A DNA stretch of 64,000 bases from Amphirosellinia nigrospora (GCA_004123355.1 SCHM01000003.1:8079058-8143057); one strand, 5' to 3'; shown: positions 23,638 to 35,124, numbered from the stretch's first letter. Notes: generated by a model from the sequence alone, not told the origin. Numbers and translations: made by a program.

Positions 23638-24481
23638 TTATTCTAGACGGATGTTTGGAGAGTAGGGAGCAACATTCTGGTGCTGCAGGTTCTCGTCCTC
23701 CGACGCATTGGATAGAGAGAGGTATGCTGTCCAAGCGATACCGATAGTAGATACAAAGGGCTGTTTTGAAGAACAATTAGCATTGGACTTTTATGCCCAA
23801 AAAGGAAATTAAAAAGGAATGACTTACAAGTTGGAATTGGACAGGCATCAAGCGGAAGTTAATGATTTGTACAGCTGGCCAAACCGCATAGTTCGCTTTT
23901 AGGGTTGGCATGTACATATCCTTCAGCTTCAGAGCCACGGCACGGCGACCACCACCCTCGGCGACAGTCATAACGGAGAAAAACAGGGCCACGCTGACGG
24001 GAGCAAAGACAATCTGATCGACCGCTACCCGCTTCAGTGCAGGACGAAGGCGCTGGTCTTGGTCATGGGAAGGCGCGCGATAGGAAGCCAAACCACTTGA
24101 ATTGTATAGGAGCCATAGCGAAACCGTAGGCCATGAATCTCGTCAAGCGCTCGAAATCGAAGGGCGTCGCAGGTGATCTGGGATCGGCGAACAGTTCTCG
24201 CGAGTCTTTTCTACCCATGTCGTGAATTTCGATGGAAATGGGATCGTCCCTGGCGCCGGTGCCGGGCTTTCGATTGGCGCGTTGTTTAACGCAGGTTATG
24301 GTTTGGGCGACGGTATCGGCGATGCCACCGAGGACGGCGTTGGTCACCATCATGGTGAGTACTGTAGTCGGACGTTCATATTAGTATCATTCGGTAGACA
24401 AATACATCGGAGCACTGGCATACCTGGACGTCGATCAAAGTAAGCATTGTAGCGAGACGCCAGTCGCGCGATGATTGCCAT
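23638..24481 (-). CDS. Mpv17/PMP22-family organelle membrane protein
   Basis: The family (yeast Sym1, mammalian Mpv17 and PMP22) forms four-helix proteins in the inner mitochondrial or peroxisomal membrane. Exon 1 (24481-24424) codes MAIIARLASRYNAYFDRRP; intron 24423-24362; exon 2 (24361-23828) continues VLTMMVTNAVLGGIADTVAQ, a hydrophilic linker, GFAMAPIQFKWFGFLSRAFP, LRPALKRVAVDQIVFAPVSV and LKANYAVWPAVQIINFRLMP; intron 23827-23761; exon 3 (23760-23638) codes PFVSTIGIAWTAYLSLSNAS and a short polar tail. The signature W-P-x-x-Q-x-x-N-F is present. The frame breaks once or twice near 24055-24075, between SRAFP and LRPALKR; all helices are otherwise intact. The linker between the first two helices is longer than in Sym1, fitting the fungal Mpv17/PMP22 subgroup. 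Confidence 0.88.
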
Positions 24482-26608
24482 CTCGATCAAGAATATGACT
24501 GCATGGAGCACAGGCTATTTTTCAGAGAAGTGGTCAGCGTTGTGAACCAAGTATAGCGCCCGCCAGATGCAAGACAAATAATGCGATTCAGAATGGTGAG
24601 AGGAACTGATTCATATGATCGTAGCGTAGTCATGAGCTTCGGGGGATAGTGCGATGGCGGAAGAGCGACGTACAATTCGGTCAAACAGATATTTGCTGTT
24701 GATAGTTCGCACAATACGGCGACGGGTAAGTTCCCAAGACATGGTGGCGGGAAAGGAAAGGAAAGAGCAGCGGTTTGTCTTTTGGAGGCACGTCGAATGA
24801 GGCCGTTATTCGGTGGATCGGAACCGGTAAAACAATACTATGTTAGAGCAAACTGCCAGCAGATTTCTCGAGTAAGGGTCTCTTTCAGTCGATGACGACA
24901 GATGACACCGGATAAGCGTCCAAGCAGTGGAGCAACCGTATAATAGGTAGGAAAGGGGTCGTCGCACAGGTCGCAGTCGCAATGTCTTAGCAAAGAATTA
25001 GCCTGCTTGTTGCCAGCTGGTCAATAGATAACAAGATAATAATGAAAATTAGTTGTTCGATGTGCCGTTCAATCAGTTTCGAATCGCCGACGAAAAAGAA
25101 ATGAAAATGGACATGGCAGAAGGCAGAGAAGCAAGGTGGCGCAGTAGGCACACTAGATATGCCTCTGTCGCCAGCTTGCATACGAGAGTGGAGGTGAATA
25201 CTGTGTGTTTAGTAAGACTATGTACTGTATAGCTCCCCCGCCTCAGGCTAAGTTCTTACAGTGCGAATATTAGTTCAATCAGCAATTGTATGATCGACAC
25301 ACGTATTCACATCCCGTGTCTTCCGTTTCCCTTTACGCGCCGCTTTCAATGGATTTGACATTCAGCCACCTCGAGCTTCCCACCAATGAAACCTCGTCTC
25401 TACTTCCCTTCTTGGCGACAGCTACCCGGTAAGAATTTGGTAGTCAGTTGCCAAAGTTAAACCTCAGCTATCTGTAGGTACGGTTTCATTATTCCTCACC
25501 GAGCATGAAAGCTACTTCAACGTTGAGGAAAACAAAGGCACGACGAACTATATGTTCGATATTGGATCGATTGTACGAATATAATAGCCAGATACATTTC
25601 ATCACACGGAAACAGCCAAACCATGCTCTATATATTTCGGCACCTTGACAAATTTGTCGAGCCTCTTCCTACAATGAGTTGAAGACCAGCGAACTTCCGA
25701 GTAGAAATTAAACAACCTATTTGATACGCCAAGTGACGTGACGGTACCTTGCTGTATATCGGCGTATATCTTTGAATCTGCCGGGTCCGGTCCGTGGCTT
25801 CTCAAGCGGCGGCCAGGTTGCCGGAGTACTGAGCTGGTCTGTACAATAGCCGCGTTATCAAATTCGAGCCCAAGCCTAGATCATAAGGCTAAGTGCCGCG
25901 GAATGATAGCAACAACTTGAAAGCTACTAAAATGATTAGCAGCACATTGGGCAGAGCAGTTGAATAATTATCTCGAGGCCGATTCCTTCATCACACATGC
26001 GAGTTACTGGCGAAGTCTTAGCAAACAGATGACATTAAGACTTGCCGGGGATGATAGCGTGAGTTTTAAACTTGTATCTCTAAGCACAATTATAAGCCGC
26101 CACCACATCACCCGCTAGAAACTCGCAAACACCTCGACGGCTTCTATTCGGGCAGATTCTGATGCAGTGTCACCTCCTGGGCAGTGAGTCATTTCTGATA
26201 TGCCGCAGTATTCACTCATCACGGGTGTATCTGGATCTGGATCTGGTACAATGGCACAAACCACTAACAAACGCTGTGGGATATTATGATATCATGATAG
26301 GTATTATTTACGTATAGCTTTGGAAGTGTAAGAGTAGTTGACCATCAAGGCAAATACTATTCGCTCTTGTCCAACATACCAAAAGGGCCTGGTCAGGTAT
26401 GAGAAACAGAAGGAGCTATCTAATAGGAAGGAGGGCGCCTTCCTCTTCATCAAGGCATGATACTAGGTGAATCACTGTCTTAAGTGTACCTAGGTACACC
26501 CTTTTCGTCCATCTCGCCAACAACTCTCGATTACCTGTCTACTTCAAGAAAACCAACCAACACATACTAAAGCAAAGCTAAAAACATCAGCACAACAAAC
26601 CATTCAAG
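24482..26608. other. Intergenic, no supported gene (2.1 kb)
   Basis: Read in six frames I found only short frames without motifs. A small atctgg triplet repeat lies near 26228-26245 and a gtacctaggtac motif near 26487-26500. The last 120 bases are CAAC/CACA-rich and are the probable leader of the secreted-protein gene. Confidence 0.45.
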
Positions 26609-26938
26609 ATGAAGACGCAAGTTCTCCTCGCAGTATCCCTCGCAGCCTCAACCGCCTCAACTACCATCCCAGCCCGTCGCTCTTCCAATCCTGCCGTCTG
26701 CCGGCGCTCCAATGGCATCTACGATATCTGCGACACCGAGCACTCGTTCGTACGATGCAATGGACATGAAGCAATCTTGGTCGCGGATTGCAAAATCGAC
26801 AAGTCTAATTACTGCCAGATCCTCAACGGCAGAGGCCGCTGCGATGGACATACTCCGCCCGACCTGGATGACGCTCCCTCATGTGATGCTTCCTCTTCGG
26901 CAGCTCCGTCGGCGTCAGGTGGGCTCACACGAGGTTAG
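26609..26938 (+). CDS. Small cysteine-rich secreted protein
   Basis: ATG 26609 in context aagATGaag, preceded by an A/C-rich leader. MKTQVLLAVSLAASTASTTI is a clear signal peptide; a basic PARRSS follows, a possible processing site. The mature part has seven cysteines (VC, IC, RC, DC, YC, RC, SC) over about 70 residues, then a Ser/Ala-rich tail, total 109 residues. This profile suits an extracellular protein, possibly an effector or cell-wall protein; the family is not recognised. The stop is in gttag; a possible donor/acceptor pair there (gttagt...ctag) would give the same last residue and stop, so the product is unaffected. Confidence 0.7.
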   Translation: MKTQVLLAVSLAASTASTTIPARRSSNPAVCRRSNGIYDICDTEHSFVRCNGHEAILVADCKIDKSNYCQILNGRGRCDGHTPPDLDDAPSCDASSSAAPSASGGLTRG

Positions 26939-27865
26939 TAGTGATGTGTTTAGCAAGCGGGGTAATTTACTGACGTTTTGTGACTAGGTTGATCGAGTGA
27001 CTATGGAATCGGTGGAATAGGCGGCTGTGGATTCTGGTTACAGTTGATTGGAGGTCTAGAGTTGGAAGCATGATAAGCATGCCATCGGTAACTACGAATG
27101 TCTACATAACAATGACTAGGGAATAACCACACCTGTTGGGAACCATGTTGTAATTGACTTTCCACTGCCCAATGAGTTGTAGGTATTCATAAGTTTACTT
27201 TGTTGTTATAATTAACGTGATGAAATGGAAGGTATACGAGCGTACTATCCAGCTACTTGCATTTGGTAGAGTAGGTGGAATGACCTGTTTTAGGTATACA
27301 CGCGATAGATGCCTTGTGCCCTTGTATAGTACCGGTGATGACTGCTCGACCTAGTATCACTTTAACATAACGCACATGCGAAAGTAAAAGAAATCAACAG
27401 CATATTCATAACGACTCGGGATCAGGGTGTTCGAGCTGACTTTAGGTTATGCATAGCCAGAGTACTTTTGTTGTAACAAAGCACTGTCCTTTATAATTAC
27501 TATTACTTAAAATGGGTTACAACCTAGGACAACATGCATGTGTGCATGCAGCCATAAACTACTTAGAGACTACTTTCCTACATATTTAATACCTAGCAGC
27601 ACCTTACATGGTGGCTATCATGTAGTAATCTGATAGAGGACGTGGCCAGACGTCAGCTGTCACGATCTACGCAAGGTTAGGGTGTAAACATCTGTTGTTG
27701 CACAGAGGACCAGTGAAGTCATCTCCGTGGGCTCTACGTGACCATATGGCTATATACGAGGAGTCTCTTTGTCTAACTGGTCTGATCCCTGTTCCTGGCA
27801 TCAGCTCTACGTCAGCGGCACATATCCCATATCTGTCCACGTCGTGCCATCAAAACCCACCTCCT
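26939..27865. other. Intergenic with a dispersed-repeat copy
   Basis: No conserved coding sequence. It contains one copy of a dispersed repeat (27661-27800, separate entry) and several alternating purine-pyrimidine tgcatg tracts near 27532-27550. Confidence 0.45.
27661..27800 (+). repeat. Dispersed repeat, copy A
   Basis: Matches 57479-57626 in opposite orientation. Shared blocks include tgaag-catctccgtgggctct, atatggctatata and gagtctctttgtct-act, then gatccctgttcctggca, where similarity stops sharply. Most differences are C/T or G/A. No coding capacity is seen; likely a fragment of a mobile element. Confidence 0.75.
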
Positions 27866-29250
27866 TTATCTTCCCCCAACCATAAAATAGCACCTGCTCA
27901 TGTCATATGCCGTCGACAGAGCTGCGTCGCCATACAATATTGCCTGGGTGAGGCAGGTAATAGCTGTAGAGGGGTCTGCATTTCTGAGAGCATCAGACGC
28001 TGGGCCAAATTCCCATGAATTCCCGCAATAATGAACATGTCGAAGGTCATTCGATGCAGTTTGATACAGGATATATATCAGTGGCGTTGTTCGTGTCATT
28101 TTCTCGAGCTACTGCAAATGCACCGAAAGATGTTGTTGGTGGTAAATCGAGGTGACTAACGAGGAACATTTATTAGTTATTATCAGAGAGTTGGTCATTA
28201 AGGTGCTGCAAGAGATAACTTACCCACACCCAATCACTTCCTGTTGTATTGTAATTCAGTGAGTAAAGAGCCAATGAACCGTTCTCTCTTTGATACACAA
28301 GCTGCGGGATAAGGATGTGTGTAGGAAGATGACTTTGGAACGATGGCCAAGTCACTCCCCTCTGGTGCAGTCATCCCCAAAGACTGATTCTGCCAAAAGA
28401 TAGTGCCGATTTGATAGTTGACTAATTGCAGAGTAAGGTCCTGCTTTCATCACAACATATGGCCAGTAAGTGGCCAGTCTTGACTGCGAGTGTATAAGGA
28501 TAGGCCAGCCGTCGATGCTGTCATATAAACCACTCAACGTGTCACTCCCTCTCTGAAGTTGTTTCCTGTGAGTTGCGATGAGCTGTTCAGGAAGAAGAGC
28601 TCATGCTGTGGCTAACCATGCGGTTGAGGTTAGTTTGATAACGCAGTTTATCGTTTTGAAGAGTGCACAGTTGACTGACCGGAGCCCAAATGATTGCACA
28701 AGCTGCCACATCAGTGGTCGATAGTATGCCCTCCCTATTCACCTCTACCGAGCTTCCCCAGCCACTACCGTCGCTGTTGTAGTCCAAAAATCGAAGATGA
28801 TTACTTTGATCCTGATAAAGATGCGAAAGTTGAAAAAGTTGCCTTTTGTACGCCAGCCTGAAACAGCCAGCCTTGAGTTTGATCGGGTAGATGGAGACGA
28901 GTTGCGGTAGATGTCGGTGACAACGATGTGATGTGGGTAAAGGAGTTGCCAATATAAGCAAAGAAGATGTTGGTGTTGGAGGGTTATTGCTGCTACGCCA
29001 GCTGCCGATGACACCACCAACGATGGACGCGACGATAACCGAAAGTAATATGCAAATCCATATAAGAAGCTGCTTTCTAGATCGCCTTGTATGAGGAGTA
29101 TAGGGAAGATATTTGGGTACACCGTTGGTCTCTTTCTCAGTGCCTTCAACATAAACTTGTCGTTCTCTTCCAAGCACTGAATCACCTCTGGCCCCAGAAG
29201 ATGGTTGCCGAGAAGTTCATGTGGACAGTTTCTGGGGCAGTGTTTGAAGC
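27866..29250 (-). CDS. Membrane-anchored lectin-like protein (fungal fucose-lectin-like fold), frame-disrupted
   Basis: The layout matches a common fungal family: an N-terminal cytosolic segment with LLGPEVIQ and KYLPYTPHTRRSRKQ, one transmembrane helix (LLIWICILLSVIVASIVGGV IGSW), a Pro/Thr/Ser stalk, then an extracellular beta-propeller-like region. Propeller pieces are SRLAVSGWRT, FQLSHLYQDQSNHLRFLDYN, SDGSGWGSSVEVNREG, TTDVAACAIIWAPVSQ, YWPYVVM, ALYSLNYNTTGSDWV and, at the end, NDLRHVHYCGNSWEFG. The repeated pattern of aromatic residues, Tyr-Asn-Ser and Gly-Trp is typical of AAL-type fucose lectins, but I cannot show sugar-binding residues. The coding pieces lie in different frames; some gaps may be introns, others slips or decay. 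Both ends are approximate. Confidence 0.5.
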
Positions 29251-30791
29251 TGTAGAGCAAGCTTTCGGTGTCAAAAGGAATGAAATGTGGCTTCCGAAGG
29301 GTTCGAGTCAACGACCTCTAACCCTGGCTGGTCGTCCATTGATTACCAGAAAGGTATCTCTACAGCAAACCGGTCAACCAGGATAACTTATAACGATGGA
29401 GCGTTTAAATATGGAGGTACCTTTTGAGCGCTCTCCTAATATGCTGGTGTCTGAGCCGCTAGACACCTATTCAAACAATCATCTGGATTTGAACTGTGCT
29501 AAAATAGTGATTAAGTTATATGCCTGAATAGTACTATATTTTAGACTGAAACGCCGCGGCTATCAAAGAAGGTATGATAGGCCGGCGCAGGCCATCTGCA
29601 AGGCCCCCATTTTTGGGTCGGAGATGTAGCCGCCTGGCTTGGGACCCAGGCAATTTTCGGGGGCCGAGTCGCTTTAAGCCCCCTTTGCTATTTTTCAAAG
29701 CTACATAGTAGAATCAAACAATTAGGGCTAGCGTGGCGGCTTTGGGGTTGTCCTTTCCTTCCTGTCTACCTGAGTAGTAAAGTAGCATATAATACTCAAC
29801 TGCAGGCCGTCAAATGCTCGACTTGATAACGTTCTACCTTTTAGAAAGGGCTGCGATATGGTGCCATAGTTCCGTTTCGTGAGATCTATGATTAAAGCAA
29901 TTAAATATAGTTGCATTTCTACTCAGGAGTGGTTGATCCTTCAAATCAATGAATCAAGTGCAATAATGCAGCATGGGGTCATGAAATAAAGAGCAGGGTT
30001 GTTACTTATGGAGTGTGCTTAGCAAGCTTTGAGCTTGGGGCCAAAAAAAAGGCTTACCACAGGCGGATAATGGGGCCGTTGGGAGGACCTACCGTATGTT
30101 GCATTAGGTATGGCATACGTATCAGGTATTACGACGGACGAGCCACATACCCACTATCTATAGGACCACAAAGTGTAGAGGAGCCTAGGATTGGAAGTCT
30201 GGAGGCCTCGAATTATGTCTACAAATGAGGGCTTTGGGCAAGGCTATATTAAAGCCAAAAAAGAAAACTAGAGACCGGCACCAAAGAGATTATCAGCTGA
30301 ATAGACCATCGAGTTCCAGCACTTGAGCACAAGCCTTTGTTATAATAGCTGGACCTGGTCACCAAATACTCTCGATTATGTCTCTGTTTGACATTTCTAC
30401 TTTCACTCGACTCACAATGAATAATTGCGCATGTGCGTAGCTCAACTATACGTAGCATAGCCATGGCTTAGAAGAATGGTCTCAATAGTCATCGTCTATA
30501 AGACTAAGGGGCTCATAAAGACCTTTGTGTCTTTTTGATCGCCTTGGGAGGCTTACAGCTCGAATACCAAGATCTTTTCGCTTTGCCTTGGCTGTCTTAG
30601 TTTCACATAGGTCTCGAGCAGCTATACAAAGTCAAAGTACAGAAGCAGAGCAAAATGTCTTGCTTGGTTAGCAACTTCATCCCGAGCCATGTAACGAATG
30701 ATTTGAGTCCGTGGAACTTTGACAGCGTCTAATTCGGTTAATCCATAACTCGTAATATCTTCTACCTGCTTATGACGTTCTGTATTGGATA
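29251..30791. other. Intergenic with a structured GC-rich element
   Basis: No supported gene. A nested inverted repeat at 29602-29665 is listed separately. The rest is A/T-rich with only short open frames. Confidence 0.45.
29602..29665. repeat. Nested inverted repeat (hairpin-forming)
   Basis: Outer arms GGCCCCC (29602-29608) and GGGGGCC (29659-29665) enclose inner arms GCCTGG (29632-29637) and CCAGGC (29646-29651), each perfectly complementary. The element is strikingly GC-rich compared with its surroundings. Confidence 0.7.
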
Positions 30792-31440
30792 CTAAGAATC
30801 CATCTCAATACTGTGCGTTCCACTTCCATCTGAACCCTCTGCCACTCTCGCAACTTTCAAATCATGAGCGGTATCATCCCACCACTGCTTGACAAGGATA
30901 TCATGAATCTTCCTGCCCAATTCATACACATAATAATGGGTTCCCACAGCATCGTTGATGAGGAGAGCGGACGGCTTCTCAAACCCGACGCGTCACCCTC
31001 CCCGATCCAGAACGTCCGAGGAAAGGATCTCATCGGGTAGCGTATCAGCACACCGCGCAGCATTTGACGGGCAATGTACTTCTTGATCTCCAGGTCCAGC
31101 TGTTTCTCGAACCACAACTCGATGCCAGGGGCCTCTTTCTCTTCACCGATGAAGTATACATAAGCTCTGGCCTTGAAAATGTCTTGGCAATCTTTTTCGA
31201 ATGCGAAGTCGCAGCTAAACTGGATGGCCTGCGTCAGGCGTCCAGATGACGACCTTTTTCACAAGCTGCTGGATCGCTATACACTGTTGGGGAGTATGAC
31301 GTCTTCGAGCTCGCGCGACAGGGTCTGAGCGTTTTGATTGTCTCGTCAGGGACGGCGCGCTTCAAGCCCACAACCATGGGGAGAGCAACGTGTCAGATGC
31401 GGCTGCATCAGAATCGGTTGGGTTAGAATAGTTTGAGGAG
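30792..31440 (-). pseudogene. Unrecognised protein-coding remnant, frame-disrupted
   Basis: I do not recognise the family. The minus strand shows protein-like pieces in sequence: IQQLVKKVVIWT, QAIQFSCDFAFEKDCQDIFK, ARAYVYFIGEEKEAPGIELW, FEKQLDLEIKKYIARQMLRG, then in another frame GFEKPSALLINDAVGTHYYV, YELGRKIHDILVKQWWDDTA and a polar end with stop at 30792. Composition (mixed charged helices with aromatic residues, no low complexity) and continuity between pieces argue for a real gene now read with about three or four frame changes. The 5' end is not located; sequence beyond about 31440 gives no clear continuation. Confidence 0.4.
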
Positions 31441-32197
31441 GCCAGCTGATTGGAGACCTCGGTCTTACTACCGCTAAAAGTTGTAAGTTACTTGGGTTTT
31501 GTACGTCGGACATCGTTTACTTACCTCGTCATAGGGTGGTTAGACTCCTGTTTGTTGCCATGCTAATGTTAAGTTCATTCAACGATTCTATTTCCAGAAC
31601 CATTGAAGACGGTCGGGTTTTCGGCGATATCAAAGTGCGGGACTACCGAATCGCTTTCTGATATTTTGCTGGCTGTGTTGTGGCGAATGGGAGCTTGGAC
31701 TCGCAGGACTTAGGACCAACTTAGGTGTCGTAGCTTTGCGGCCTAAAGGTGAATTTGGGACGAAAGGGGACTTGAACTATAGCCGGAGTCGCGCACTGAA
31801 ATAGAGATGGAGTCTGGCATTGTAACTATTGTGTGATCGTGCTGTCTTTGCAATATGATGTTCAACCGAAAAATGTCTTTGAGCGTACGTAGATAGAGAA
31901 TCAAGACGCCAGAATACCTATTTACCTATATGGACTGGGAGTCGTTCACGTGTAAGCCATGACTACTTCGTTAATATAAAGTGTCGTCGCAGTTATGACT
32001 ATATCTCTCTAAGGCGCAGGAGCTGCTTCACAAAACGGAAATAGCGGTGCTGCAGGGGCGTCAAGGCAAATTAGGCATTTAAAATCTAGCTGAACTACCT
32101 GAGTAAGTACAAGGAGTATTTCAGTATCATGTAGGTCGAAAGGTAATCATGGATGCTCCCATGACTTGGGACATTACCCATCATCACACCTTTCAAA
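31441..32197. other. Intergenic, no supported gene
   Basis: Nothing recognisable on either strand; it may include the lost 5' part of the remnant at 30792-31440. Confidence 0.4.
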
Positions 32198-32737
32198 TCA
32201 GGGGCAGTTGGTAGGTCGCGGAGCAACCGCGATGGAACTACTGTCCAGATTCTCCCCAGCGACAAGGAAGTAGGTGTCAATGGCGGGTAGAACCTGCCCA
32301 CATCGGACACGGTTTGTCTCATGAAGTAAAGCAGAGATCTCGTCTGAAGACATCTTGGCACCATTCGTGGCGAACTTTCCCAGTGCGTCGACAACAGACT
32401 GGAAGGTTCCTTGGTTGACGAGCACATCGTTGGCGCCCACGATGCGGTTGTCAGAGGAAAAGTTTTCGTCGAGAACCTTCTTGTGTAGAAGTTCGTCATT
32501 CTCGGCCTTGAGTGCAATTTGGGCTGCGCAAGCGAGATGGGTCCCACTGAGGGTTGGGACTGTGGAGAGGAAGTGAGAAACTGTGGCGGTATCTGCTTGC
32601 CAGTTATTCACGGCATCGGTGAGTTGCTGAATAGTAGAGGGCAACCCGTTGGGGTCGAGAGCCGTCGGTAGACCCTGGATGAGAGAGAAGAAAGTGGCGA
32701 GAACGATGGGAAGCATGGCGGGGATGGGGAACTGCAT
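32198..32737 (-). CDS. Secreted protein of unknown function (179 residues)
   Basis: Intact single-exon frame from ATG 32737. MQFPIPAMLPIVLATFFSLI is a signal peptide, with cleavage likely after QG. The mature part is helical and polar (LPSTIQQLTDAVNNWQADTA, HLACAAQIALKAENDELLHK, FQSVVDALGKFATNGAKMSS) with cysteines in HLACAAQ, RVRCGQ and the C-terminal TNCP. Size and helical pattern resemble several fungal families of small secreted helical proteins, but I do not recognise a named domain. It is one of three secreted candidates between 26 and 42 kb. No frame break. Confidence 0.65.
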   Translation of the reverse strand: MQFPIPAMLPIVLATFFSLIQGLPTALDPNGLPSTIQQLTDAVNNWQADTATVSHFLSTVPTLSGTHLACAAQIALKAENDELLHKKVLDENFSSDNRIVGANDVLVNQGTFQSVVDALGKFATNGAKMSSDEISALLHETNRVRCGQVLPAIDTYFLVAGENLDSSSIAVAPRPTNCP

Positions 32738-34012
32738 TTTAGCTGCTGTATGGATTGACTGTTCGAGTAAACAAGATGACCCCGTAGGGAACGAGTGTTT
32801 GGAGTATGTCGAGTAAAAATGGATCGGCTAGAGGTGTGGACTATGAGACTCGATAACGGATGCTATGGCGATATGGTAATGATTCAACGGCTTTTCGATC
32901 CTCGAGTCATCCATTTATATGTCGTTAATGATCATAGCAAGCTAAGGGATAGGAAGAATAACTCCTATTTTGAGTGGCAATGCCTGACATTCGCTATGTA
33001 TGTTTCTGCACGACAGATAAACACATGACAATGAGATTGCACCATTATTATAGCAGCGACGTTCATCGACCATTATATCCGTGTACGGGCGAGAGGACAC
33101 AGACACTCAATAAATTAGGGTCACTTATACCGGGCGTAATGCTGTATGAGATTCCACTCAATGCAACGCGACGACAGGCATCTACCTACATACTATCTAT
33201 CGAAGTAAGGGATATTGTTGGTGCGCAGCCACACCCATGTTTCTAAATCTGGTTTGTTGAAGAATTCGGAGAATGCCTAGTGGATGAATTGACCAACCGC
33301 AGCACTTCAGTGTTCTTAAAATGGAAACTCAGTGCGACCCACCATGCCACCCCACCATTCAAAGCCGGCTTTGGATCTTTTTGTCCGAGTCGTCAGCAGG
33401 GGGCCACTGAGAGGGTGGTGAGGGAGCCGCACTCTAGGTTTAGCTAAGCTGTCAAACAAGTCCCAAATAAATAAATTGTGCTATAGAATCATATCATGTG
33501 AAGGCTCAAGGTGGGTGATGTTGTAGTACAAGAGGCTCTTCCAGCCCATGCTCTTATGCTCCACGTGTCAGCCCAAGAGAGAGGGTCGGAGGCTAATCAG
33601 CCCCCAGGACTCCACGTGGCTTGGTGGCTACCTAGGCTATTGTGGCTTCTCCGTGCGACAGTTGGCGATCAAGATGCTAATATACAATAAGATTGGATCT
33701 AATGTTCGAATTAGACACATCCTGCTGCGTAACGTTTATGTAATTAGTATTAATCAGATACTTTGAGGTACGTCCGTTGTTATGACGCGCCCAACTAGCC
33801 TTGTGAGTTTTCATTTCATATCCTTACGAGCTATTTGACGCCCAAGCTGTTCCTAAAGACCATGGCTAAAGCATACCGCAACATGACATGCGTGAGAAAT
33901 TTACCCCGAAATAAGAGAAACGAAGTTTCTTCAACGCCTTAGTAATTCTTCCCTATTCCAGCTAACGTTACAATTTATTGTCTCATGTGGGTTCCGCGAG
34001 GCCGACACGCCG
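32738..34012. other. Intergenic, no supported gene
   Basis: Short open frames only. It contains the promoter of the secreted-protein gene at the left and A/T-rich sequence near 33660-33770. Confidence 0.45.
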
Positions 34013-35124
34013 TTAACAAAAGAAGTCAAACAGTGCTCGCAAATAACCATCCTCGATCAACTCAGCCCTATATTTCCAAGCCCCGTCACAAAGGGGCAAA
34101 AAACTCTCCCATATACTCTTGCTCTTCCCCCCAGCTGATTCAAACGTCTTCCTCGTCAAGGCCAGAACAGGAGTGCCACGCACCGATGCCCAGTAGCTGC
34201 GACCAGCACGATATAATCCATATGATATGAGCGAAGCCGACAAGACATAAAAGAACATCTTGATAGATTTCCAGAGACCTGATGAGCCACTTCCATCGCT
34301 GGTAGTGATCAGGTGTGTAGTTAGTAACCGAGTATAGGTTCGACTAGCGGCTAGTAACGGCCTTGCCGCTCCCAAAGAACCAGCGCTTGCAGTAGGCCAA
34401 ATCGGATAGTTATTCGCGGAACGGGAGTTGGAAGTTGTTTGTGAGATACGATCATGTTCGGCGAGGCTTGTGTAGAAGTCAGATACGGATGCAGTATCTT
34501 CCTCGCTGATATATCGCTCGATCCTGTCCCTACGCTCGAGATATCGGTCATAGACAGAGCTCCGTGGAGTGTTCGTTTCCGCCAATCTTGGTAGTAAATG
34601 CTCCTCCTGGGGCTCCACGAATTGGGCATGCTTGACGAGTGTCTGATACGATCTTTTTGAGAGGAAGATCTCTGGGCCTCGTCGGTTATAGGGCTTCAGT
34701 GAACGTAGATGGATGCCATGTTTGTCTCTAATATTCACGTATGACTTCTTTCTCAATTCGTTTGACGAATCTCTAAGTACCAGTAAGATACCACTGTCGG
34801 GATGGGCTTTGTTAGGCGCAATGGGAAGATGGTTGAGTCTCGCTGGCCGCCGAGTAGGAAATTTGGTTTCGAGGTCTTCACCGCCGAATGATGTGATCTA
34901 TGTTTGTTGAGAAGAAACTCGTGAGCTTGACCGCATTCCTCTCAGCTTCTAGGTAATACATACAATAAGGACCTCTACTTTACCGTTCCGAGGGCGGGTG
35001 GAAAGGACAACAACTGGGTGATTGCAGCAACCCTCATCAATCTCCGGGTCAGCCGGTATGAGCCTCTCTTATGAGGCAGCCATTTAATGCAGCCGGCAAG
35101 CGGTTCCTGCACCACACCTGGCAT
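34013..35124 (-). CDS. Fungal protein of unknown function with a C-terminal membrane helix
   Basis: Start at ATG 35124: MPGVVQEPLAGCIKWLPHKR, then LIPADPEIDEGCCNHPVVVL, STRPRNGKVEVLI. An intron (34963-34898, gtatgt...catag) leads to ITSFGGEDLETKFP, LPIAPNKAHPDSGILLVLRD, KKSYVNIRDKHGIHLRSLKP and LSKRSYQTLVKHAQF. A polar linker follows, then one hydrophobic helix (WKSIKMFFYVLSASLISYGL YRAG) about 60 residues from the stop. Exon 1 has about one frame irregularity. The N-terminal half alternates beta-strands and loops in a way that loosely recalls PemK-like barrels; that is speculation, and I know no function. A single helix near the C-terminus suggests a tail-anchored or inner-membrane protein. 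Confidence 0.6.

Noticed and set aside
26939-26993. Possible intron at the end of the small secreted protein gene
   Set aside because: Donor and acceptor exist, but spliced and unspliced forms both end with the same Gly and stop, so it does not change the product.
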